Source: Raffaelea ambrosiae
Lineage: Eukaryota; Ascomycota; Sordariomycetes; Ophiostomatales; Ophiostomataceae
Direction of reading: 5' to 3'
Length of the DNA: 64,000 nt
NCBI GenBank assembly: GCA_002778195.1
Contig: PCDI01000011.1
Location: 674,362 to 738,361, forward strand
A program made the position numbers and the translations under genes. The notes under the pieces are model-generated. The model was not told the DNA's origin. It ran no database searches and saw nothing but the letters and a program-made list of their open reading frames with translations. This document shows, one piece after another, positions 55,608-64,000 of the stretch (position 1 is the first letter of the stretch; the number at the start of each line of letters is the position of its first letter).

Positions 55608-56914
55608 TTATTTTTTGGAATTCTTCGCACAATGCTCTCTCATCACAGTTTGCGTCCTCCGGTCTTTCTGGTCTTCCTTGTATTCCTTTGTCACTTCCAC
55701 CCGCGTGCACTGGCGATCCCGGCCCGTCTCTGTGCCCACGTCCCAGCCGGGTACTTCTGGTAACATGGGGCCTGTCATTTTCTTGTGAGTGTTACTTTTC
55801 GTTCGCATTCGTTCACACCAGCAGCCTCTTCACGAAATGACACTTTTTTTTCCCCCTGTGTACACCGTACTGGCTCTCTCGTGGACACACCCCTGCCCTA
55901 TTCCTCCCACCCTTGTCCATTTCTGAGCGGCCGACACCCCTCTCCGGTCTGTGAGCTCTCTCTCCAGTGTCCGTCTCACCTCTTCTCTCTTCTCTCTCTC
56001 TCTCGCAGAAACCGCCATTGGCGACCGCTTTCTTCCATTTGCGACGGCACTAGCCATGGAGAGTCGTCTTGTCCACTTTCCGCGGCAGCCAATCCGGAGG
56101 CCCAGCTGGCATCTGGCCGACTTGATTTGGCAGCCCTTTGTAATGAAGATCAGGCGATCTTGTTCGCATATCGTCCATGCTGTCCTGCAAAGCCACAGGA
56201 GAAGAGGCCCAAGAACGAGACCGGATGGCGTTGCCCGTCAACGGCAAGCATGACGGACAAGAGCAACGGGAGAAGACAAGGAAAAGAATCAGACGATTCA
56301 AGACCTCCTCGAGTGCCTTCCCCCTCCCCTCCCCCATTTGAGTAGCCAACAGGAGCAAAACGTCCGCCCTCGCAGCCGGTTGCCCAGCGCCGTCTCGCTG
56401 CTCCTTCCTGCTGCTCTGTCGTCTAGACCAGAGCCAAAACAGCATGCAGATGCAGGTGCAGGGTTTCTTGCGAAGCCATTTCCCTTTTCTTGACCATGTG
56501 TGGCAAGGGAACGCTCGGCGCGGGTGCCCATGCTATGCTCAGTGATGAGATAGCGGGCAAGCCACAAAAGAACGTGAGCATGGGGGAGGAGGAACAGACA
56601 TGGGGGTGGGCAGCCATAAAAGTAGGGCGAAACTGGGGCTGATCGGAGCAAGGGTAACACGGTCATCTGCTACTGTGAACGAACTGCTTACCCGCAAAAA
56701 AAAGAGAAAAAAAAAAGAAAAGAAACAGGGACGCAAAGACGACGCAAGGGTGGGCAAGCGCACGTTATGCAGCGTTCGGTGTGAACGCACGTTGGGCAGC
56801 AACGGCGAAGGCTGCGGTTCCTGTGTGTCTGTTTGTTTCCATGCTTTTGTTTGTTTCTGCTTTTTGTTTCTGCTGTTTCTGCTTGATGTTTCTGTTTTTT
56901 TTTTGGGTTTCCTC

Positions 56915-57015
56915 ACCGTGCTCGATGATCTGTTTCCTCGCTGCGCTCGACGATCCGGTTCTTGTTTCCGTTTCGTCGCTTTGCTCGATGACCCGGTTCT
57001 TGTGTCTCTTGTCTG
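56915..57015. repeat. Imperfect tandem repeat with GCTCGAYGA core
   Basis: GCTCGATGATCTG, GCTCGACGATCCGGTTCTTG and GCTCGATGACCCGGTTCTTG recur about 25-45 bases apart. Confidence 0.7.
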
Positions 57016-58480
57016 TTGTGGATCTCGGTTCTCTGCTGTGAGAGGCCAATCGAACACAGAAAATCATTGCGGGTTCTTCAACAGATGTGAGATGGTAGGA
57101 TACACAACCACATGGCCACACCCACTTCCGGCTGAAGTCCAACATGCAGACGGCCAGTTCCTGCTTCTGCAACTGTCGACATGTTTCCTTTCCCCCCCTT
57201 GCGGGTGCGGCGCGTACTCGTACACTGGTCAATGGTCATACGCGCAACTGCACAGGAAGAGGACGCTCAAGAGCTGCTGTGCCCCCCCCCCAAGAGACCA
57301 GGCGAGCAAGAAGCCAAGAGGCGGTCTTTGCCTCTTCCGGGCCAGGACTGGAGGATAGACGAGCAAGCGAGCCAGGATCGGCAGACGGCTAAAAAAAGGA
57401 AACAAACAGACGAGACAGACGAGAGAAAAAAAGAAACTGGACCAACGACCCTCAGCCATGGCCCCTGCCACCTCGCCGAAAAGGGCCACGACGACGACAG
57501 GCTTTCTCGTACGAGTGCCCGTGCCGTCCAGCTCAACGTCTTTCCTTGGAGAGTCTCTACGCGGACTGAGTCTCCATCTGCTCGTACAATGAGCAAATGG
57601 CCCCCCCCCCAGAGAAACAGGAGCGAGGGGGCCACAACCAGGTGTGGGTGGAGGCTAGCAGCTGGCGAGCAGCCACTCAACGGCCGCTGGCCGCAGACCA
57701 AAGAGAGCTGTCGGCTCTGTTAGCCTCGCCCGCTGCTCACGAACCCCTGCAAGCCAGCTTTTTCCGAGCGAATCGGCGAGCGAGGGTACAATATGCTTGT
57801 ACCTTACTACTGGTGGAGGAAGGACAAAAAAGATGTCCCCCCCAACCCCAACAGGCCGCATTTGCATGCTGCCGCCGTCGAGACCCCCCCCCTTCCGTTC
57901 CTTCTGGCTCCCTGGCCGACCCCAGTTCGATTCTGGCGCATCGTGACTGGATGGAGCTCCCGGCACGCCGACCCACCATCGACGGCAAGACCATCCAATG
58001 TCACCAATAAGCGCAGGGCCGCCCAGTCCTTCCCAGCTGTTGAAGCTCAAAGAAGGCTGGTCGCTGGTACAGAAGCGGGCTAGTGCAGCTGTCCAGGTGC
58101 TGGCAGGCATGTGGGCACTTACACGTTGCATACAACACACACCACTTTCACCCACACACAAACACACACATACTATGTAGTCCACGGGCCTGCATCATGG
58201 CCTGCACCGGCCGCGGCCCCGACGTCTCCCTCACCCCCCCCCCCCCCCCCCCGTCGACGTGACCAAAAAAGTAGAAGGGCCACCATAACTGGCCGCCGGC
58301 CACTCAGGCACTCCGCCTGTCCATCTCTATCTGTTCTTCTTTTTCTGTCTTGGTCTTGGTCTGTTGTTCCAAGAATAGAACAAGCTCTTTTTTTGCCCAC
58401 CCACACACGCACACACTTTCCCCCCCCCCCCCCAGCAGCAGCAGCAACAAAAAAAGAAACACGCATTCTCTTTTCGTGAT

Positions 58481-59381
58481 GCGTGTATGCGCTGGAGAGC
58501 GGCCACTGCTTTGGCGGCCACTCATATATCTTATGGCGCGTCTCCCCCCTCCAATCTTCAACTTGGCCTTTTCCCTTTCTCTCGATCAAGCCAAGTTTGT
58601 CATTGTCAAGTGTTTTTGTCTCTTTTTCTTTTTGCTTTCCCCTTTTTCTCTCTTCTCCTTTCTCTTCACTTCAGCCATCGCCGCTGTCCGCCTTCTTCAA
58701 CTTTTTGCACGAATACTCTCCTCGTCTTCTCCAGGACCAGTTTATTCTGCTCGGCTCGGCACCCTCTCGAATCACACGCCTTTATTTTTTTTAATTCCAG
58801 TGAACAGCAAGCAGGACTTGCTCGGAACCAGTCTATCCCTCATACATCGTGTCTCGAGAGACCCTTTTTACTATTATCTAATTGCTCGCCTTGTTCTTTG
58901 GACCATATAGTTGTCCACTGCTATATTTTTTTTTTTTGCTCGAAGCATCTCATCAGACCCACGGAACGTAACTGGTTTTACTGCTCCTCAAGTCGAACTC
59001 TTCCCTCCGTTGCTTTGGGGTGGGCTCTTTGCTGGCTTGGACCGCACACACCCCCCCGATCAACTCTCTTCCTCTCTCACTCTCTTCCTCGAAATCACGC
59101 ATTTCGTCCTTCCTCCTCCTCCTCCTCACCCACCACCCCTGTCAATTCTGGGTTCTCTCTTCCCGCTTTTGCCCGCCCACCCACACCTCTTTCTTCTTGT
59201 CTGCTTGTCTGCTTTCTCCCTAGTGCAGTACCCTAGCCTTTTCCCCAGGGACCAGGCCTTGCACTCACACCCCCCCCCAAAAGAAGTCCCTTTTTCCCTG
59301 CTACCCCCCCTCGGGCTCGACCAACCCCCGGTTTGCTTTGTTTGTTCAACCTCTCCTACCCTATCAAGAGTGGGAATACAA
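58481..59381 (+). promoter_or_regulatory. CT-rich leader of the PRO1-like gene
   Basis: About 0.9 kb of strongly pyrimidine-rich plus-strand sequence directly before the regulator ATG, with several out-of-frame upstream ATGs. The frame of the protein is open upstream to about 58,911, but 59382 is its first ATG. A long leader with upstream ORFs is common for fungal developmental regulators. The transcription start cannot be placed from sequence. Confidence 0.5.
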
Positions 59382-61987
59382 ATGTCGACTCTGTCCCCCA
59401 ACCAACAAGTAGACAGCATCATGAAAGCTTCATCTGCGTCTTCCTCGACGTCGACTATCACCAAAGCTACCAAGACCACCAAAACAGTTAACAACATGGC
59501 TGTTTCCCAATCCACAAAGCCCAAGGCTGCAAAGGCAGCATCAAAGGCCAATGCCGATGGCACTCCCAGCAGCAAGCAGAAGGCCCAGATGCACCGCCGG
59601 TCAAGAACAGGTATGTTTGTTGTCCTTGTTTACATGCGTTTTCATACACACACATCTGCACCTCACTCTCTTGTCTCTCATACATTCACACGTGTACACG
59701 ATCATATATACTCACATCACCACCAGGTTGCTACACCTGCCGCTTGCGGCGGAAGAAGTGCGACGAGGGCTCTCCTCTGTGCACGGCTTGCAAGCATCTC
59801 GGCCTCAAGTGCGAGTACAAGCGGCCGCTCTGGTGGAGCAACAACGAGGCTCGCCGCAACCAGAAGGACGACATCAAGGTGATCATTAAGCGCAAGAAGC
59901 TCAATGAGAAGTCCGCGGCGCCGCAGAGCTCCATCCAGACGGCCGTCATCGGCTCGCCGCCGGGCCTGTCGCACTCCCAGCCCACCTCGGCCACGTTCTC
60001 GGATCCCCTGGACCGCACGCGGTCGGCCTCCATTGACTCCCAATTCCCCTTCAACTTCAACAGCCCGCCCCAGGCCTCGTCCGAGTATGGCTTCAGCAGC
60101 GGCTCCAACTTCTCCACGCCGCAGCTGCAGCCCGACTTCATGTTCTCGTCCAACGGCTACGGGCCCTTTGACGTCGACATCAAGACCGAGCGCCAGCTGT
60201 TTGTCAACGACCAGCCGACTCTGACCGAGTCCAGCGTGTCCACCTTTAGCACCTTCCACTCCCCGCCGCCGGCCGGCACCGCCGTCCTCCCGGGCTACGC
60301 CTGGGGCGTCGTGCCCATGGACCCGACCATGGTCGACGGCATGGTCAGCGGCCTCATGACGCCCGGCCTGGTGGTGGGCGCGGCCACGCCGTCCACCATG
60401 AGCGAGGCCAGCCAGTGGATGGACCACGTCTGCCCCTCGTCCGCGTCCTCCTCGGCCGAGCCGCAGCCGCACCGACACACCTCGCCGCTGGCCGAGGAGT
60501 CCATCAACCCCAGCGTCTTTGGTGGCTTTGCCAGCGGTGGCCCGTCGCCGGTCGACGGTGGCCGCCAGGTAGCCATTGAGCTTGACGCCGGTGACCAGCG
60601 CCTGCTGGACCACTTTGTCCAGTTTGTGCTGCCCACCATCTTCCCTGTTCTCGAGGCCAACCAGGGGCCCTCGGTCAGCTCGGACCTGATCCTGCCGGCG
60701 CTCTCCAGCAACAAGTGCTACCTGCACTGCTGCCTGAGCATCGCCGCGCAGCACTTCAAGGCCATGCTGGGCGACGAGCCCTCGATCGACCTCAACCCTG
60801 ACATCATGCGCCACCGCTACTCCACCATCTCCACGATGTGTGACCAGCTGGCGCGCGATGATAACCACCAGCAGATCCTGGAGGCCGCACTGGGTCTGAT
60901 CTTCTTCCAGAGCTGCGTCGGCCGCTTCGACGATGTGCTGCCAGACATCCCCTGGCACCAGCACTTCCAGGCCGTCGCCTCTCTGGTGCAGAAGCTCGAC
61001 CTGCCTCGCCTGGTGACCGAGCTCCCCACAGCTCAGACCACGCCGGTCGCCGCCTCGCCCGAGGTGGCGGCCGCCGCCGCCGACGTGGCTGTTTCGTCTG
61101 CCTCGTCTGCTGCTGCTGCCGCCGGCTGCCCCCCCGCCCCGTTCAGCATGACGCTGGCCTCGTGGATTGACATCCTGGGCGCCACCATGCACGGGTATGC
61201 GCCGACGTTTGCGCACACGTACCGGGAGAAGCACCTGTCGCCGCCGCAGGCCTCGTCGCTGGGCCTGCGCGCGCTGATGGGCTGCGACGACCGGGTCATG
61301 TACCTGATCAGCGAGATCGCCTGCCTGGAGGCCCTCAAGGCCAACGGCATGGACGACGTCATGCTCTGCGGCCACGTCAAGGTCCTGGGCGAGCAGATCA
61401 GCCTCATGGAGCAGAGCGAGGAGCAGCTGCCCCAGCCGCCCTTCCACCCGGACGGCGCGCTCGACTCGGAGCAGCTCAGCAAGAACATGACCGATGCCTT
61501 CCGCACCGCGGCCCGCATCTACCTCTGCTCCCTCGTGCCCGGCTTCCACCCCACCCAGGCCAGCTGCATCCGCCTCGTCGAGCAGCTGACCGCCACGCTC
61601 GAGACCATCCCCTGCGGTCCCGCCGGCTTCGACCGCTGCGTCGTCTGGGTCTACCTCATGGCCGGCGCCATGGCCGTGCCCGGCTCCACCTTCCGCGCCT
61701 TCTTTGCCGACCGCGTCGAGCAGATGGGCGAGCTGGCCAAGGTCGGCTCCTTTGGCCGCGTCACCATGCTTCTCCACGAAGTCTGGGCCCAGCAGGACCT
61801 TCTCCTGCAGACGCAGCAGCAGGTGCAGCAGCAGCAGCAGCAGCAGCAATCTTCGGCTGCCTCGTCGCCGCAGGCTCCTCCGCCTGCCGGCTCACCGGGC
61901 TCGCCGCTGGCTGATTTCAGCCAACAGCAGTACATCCACTGGCGGGATGTCATGCAGATGAAGGGTTGGGATTACCTCCTAATCTAA
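59382..61987 (+). CDS. pro1: Zn(II)2Cys6 transcription factor, PRO1/ADV-1-like
   Basis: Two exons: 59382-59610 and 59727-61987, with a 116-base intron (GTATGT...CCAG) placed just before the zinc cluster. They encode 829 residues. The binuclear cluster is complete: Cys78, 81, 88, 95, 98 and 105 in C-X2-C-X6-C-X6-C-X2-C-X6-C spacing (GCYTCRLRRKKC). It is followed by the CEYKRPLWWSNNEARR linker that I associate with PRO1. A fungal-specific transcription factor domain follows from about residue 285 (DQRLLDHFVQFVLPTIFPV, then SSNKCYLHCCLSIAAQHFK). In Sordaria PRO1 is needed for fruiting-body maturation, and in Neurospora ADV-1 also controls cell fusion. The protein is longer than the roughly 690-residue Sordaria protein because of Ala/Ser/Gln inserts in the N-terminus, middle and C-terminus. 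The family call is firm; the orthologue name is from recalled resemblance. Confidence 0.82.
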
Positions 61988-64000
61988 CAAACGTTATACC
62001 AATTCCTCCTTTATTGTACACACAAATATATATATTTGTCCCGCGCAATACCCTTCTTTGGAGCTGGTTCTCTCTGCATGGAAAACCTCTTCATTTTTTG
62101 CTGCTGAGGGCGCATCAGCCAAAAAAAAAAAAAAAAAAAAAAAAATTTGTCTCGCTTTTTTTTGGAGAAGAAAGTACACTACCCTGCCGCAAGGCAAAAA
62201 GAAGACGCAAGCGGAAAATACACTTGACAAACTGGCAAAACTTGACAACACCTGTAAGAGGAGGAAACTTTGGGGATTCGGCTTACCTTTTTTTTTTCTG
62301 TTCTTTTTTTTTTATCTTTCTGGGTCTCTTACCTCTTTTTCTGGGGGGGCCAAAACCACACTCGTTTGGTTTTAATACTTTCCTTTTTTGTGTGTGTCTG
62401 GAAAGGGTTTCCGGTGGCCAACCTTGGCCAAGAGGAGCATTTGCATACTTTTTTTTTTCTTTGGGATATATTTTGCATCTTGGGATAGGAAAGAGGTGGG
62501 ACAAAAGGGAAGGGTGGGGAAAGCGAGGAATGGAATATATAGTAAAGTACCTTGTTCGTTGTTGTTCTTGTATGGATACCAAGATGGATCTGCCTCTTAG
62601 GTGAGCGCAAACATCGCGGGATGAGAAATGATAAACCCATAAAAAACAAACGTGTGCCAAAGAACGAAGTGACTCGTGACAAGGAAAATGAGGACGAAAA
62701 GGAAAGTGAAGACGAAGCGAAAAGCAAAGGTCGGAAGGAAAAAGGTATGTGAGAAAGACAAATAAGAGGATATGCCTCGGTAGAGGTGAAGAGCAGTGAT
62801 GTGCTGGAAGGGACATAAGAGATTGTGAACTGAGATAAACAAAGAAGAAACCGGGACTTACGGAGGAGACGGAGAGTGGGAAGGGAAAAGAACAATGCGA
62901 ATTGTGAAAGAGAAAAAACCAGGGAGATACACAGAGAACATGCAGAAGACCATCACCAGAGAGAGCATCGACTACGGTGACCATATATATGTCTTTTTTT
63001 TCTCCTTCTCTTGTCCGCCTCTGCTCGGCGGCAAGAAGAAACATCTTGAAGTAAACAAACGGCCTAGAATGGCTGGAACTTGTTGCTGCATTTACTGTCA
63101 CAGCTTTTTTTTGTTGTCTATTTCTTTTCGCGCCCGACCAGAAAACGGCCTCGCTCCAGCGGCTTGACTGGCCCTCATTGTCCAGCGGCTCGCCTCCCGA
63201 ATACCTGAACAGGCAAAAATAGCACTCTCCCTGGAGAAGGCCAAAACAGGAACTGTCGAGGGACAGCACATGAGAACAAGTATGGTCATGAACATGAAAA
63301 ATCAAAACAATAGAAGAGGCCCGGCGGCTGCCCGAACGGAAACCCGCATCAAGGCCATCATCATCGTCCAGTCGCAGTTCGTCCCTTCACTTTTGTGTGG
63401 TGAAGCTGACTCTCCACCCCGGACAGCTGGGCCACCCCTTCTTCCAGATTTCCACCCTTCCGCCTTTCCCCTCCCCCCCGGCCATGAGAGAATACCGCGC
63501 GGTACGAGCAAATGGAGAAAAGAATAAAAAAGAACAGATGAAGGGCGGAGAGCGCCTCCGGGTAGAGACAGCTGCCGTCTCGACCACATGGCCGCACCGA
63601 ACCCCGGGCGGCAAGACAGATTGCAAAAGGGAAGAACCTGTCTTTTATTTCAATGTAGTTATGGCTTGAGGAAAGGCAATTTTGGGCTCTGATAGCACAC
63701 CGTCATACGGATCCCGATTTTCATGTTTGTTTTTGCCATCTTTGTTGTTCTCGTTGGTTGCTCTACGGATGCCATCTGGGAAAAGAAAAGGTTAAAAAAG
63801 GAAAAGAAAATGCAAAGAAATCCTCCGTAGTCGAACAAGAATATAACCGCTCGCAAATCGCCGCCCATATGCACGCCCAAATTTTGCACGGCCTGAAAAC
63901 AGAAACAAAAAAAAACAATGGCAGTTTCAGGCAACAGGGAGGAAGCCAGGCGGTTAGGGCTTCCCCTTGCTCCTCGTTTGCGTGGTTCCTGCATATGTCC
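61988..64000. other. Downstream of the regulator, no supportable gene
   Basis: It holds the 3' region of the PRO1-like gene, an A tract at about 62121-62144 and T tracts. A 340-codon minus-strand frame (62283-63305) is low in complexity, rich in Phe/Ser/Leu and unlike a conserved protein. Near 63,660-63,990 a minus-strand frame with possible splice signals could be the 3' end of a gene that continues beyond the window, but I cannot support it. Confidence 0.4.

Larger units (their letters stand above)
42251..58480. other. 16-kb gene-free region upstream of the PRO1-like regulator
   Basis: Many frames are open for 60-235 codons on both strands, but none shows a recognisable domain, splice logic or codon bias like the flanking genes. 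The region is rich in homopolymer C/G runs, CT-rich blocks on the plus strand (about 44,500-44,900, 48,620-49,200, 51,770-52,320 and 55,600-56,020), local tandem duplications and two over-represented octamers. It is very long for a non-coding interval in this class of fungi. It may hold regulatory sequence, unannotated non-coding transcripts or lineage-specific genes I cannot see. Confidence 0.5.

Noticed and set aside
57900..57925. Possible tRNA T-arm on the plus strand (TTCGATT)
   Set aside because: Four of five T-stem pairs form, but no A-box, D-arm or acceptor stem lies upstream.
59717..61849. 710-codon minus-strand frame opposite the PRO1-like gene
   Set aside because: Antisense shadow; the zinc cluster and regulatory domain are on the plus strand.
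62283..63305. 340-codon minus-strand frame downstream of the PRO1-like gene
   Set aside because: Phe/Ser/Leu-rich low-complexity translation of pyrimidine-rich DNA, no ATG-anchored conserved domain.
63659..63994. Minus-strand frame at the right edge with possible splice sites
   Set aside because: Too short and cut by the window end; no similarity recognised. It could be the tail of a gene outside the window.

Overview
The window reads as nuclear DNA of a filamentous ascomycete (Pezizomycotina, most likely Sordariomycetes). Supporting signs are short introns of about 55-120 bases with GTRNGT 5' sites and CTAAC/CTGAC-like branch points, GC-rich third codon positions, pyrimidine-rich 5' leaders, proteins with long Ala/Ser/Gln/Asp low-complexity inserts, and a PRO1/ADV-1-type zinc-cluster regulator. 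The order or genus cannot be fixed from the sequence alone. I see no tRNA, rRNA, CRISPR array or intact transposon.

Layout. Bases 1-41,350 are gene-dense and hold thirteen genes. They are a UBR1-type N-recognin (-), the five-exon QCR9 subunit of respiratory complex III (-), PYM/WIBG (+), an inosine-uridine type nucleoside hydrolase (-), a secreted alpha/beta hydrolase (-), a RED/IK-family spliceosomal protein (-) divergent from the translesion polymerase REV1 (+), a WSC-domain surface protein (-), mitochondrial intermediate peptidase OCT1 (-), a MIC26/MIC27-type MICOS subunit (+), a TPC1-type mitochondrial thiamine pyrophosphate carrier (-), a conserved hypothetical protein (+) and a mitochondrial ribosomal protein of the superoxide-dismutase fold (+). 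A large SAM+PH-domain protein (-) closes the block. Seven of these genes need splicing to be read correctly, and exon limits are given for each.

Bases about 41,350-59,380 are an 18-kb interval with no recognisable gene. It is rich in poly-C/poly-G tracts, strand-asymmetric CT-rich blocks, local tandem and inverted repeats, and a strongly over-represented pair of short motifs (TACTCGTA and ACTATGTA). It ends at a two-exon Zn(II)2Cys6 regulator resembling PRO1/ADV-1, a master regulator of sexual development and cell fusion in Sordaria and Neurospora. The last 2 kb shows no supportable gene.

Functional threads. Five genes are mitochondrial (QCR9, OCT1, MIC26/27, TPC1, mS42/mS43-like), interspersed with nuclear RNA and DNA maintenance factors (PYM, RED, REV1) and protein turnover (UBR1). 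These are housekeeping functions, and nothing suggests one co-regulated cluster. The least explained part of the window is the 18-kb interval upstream of the PRO1-like gene.
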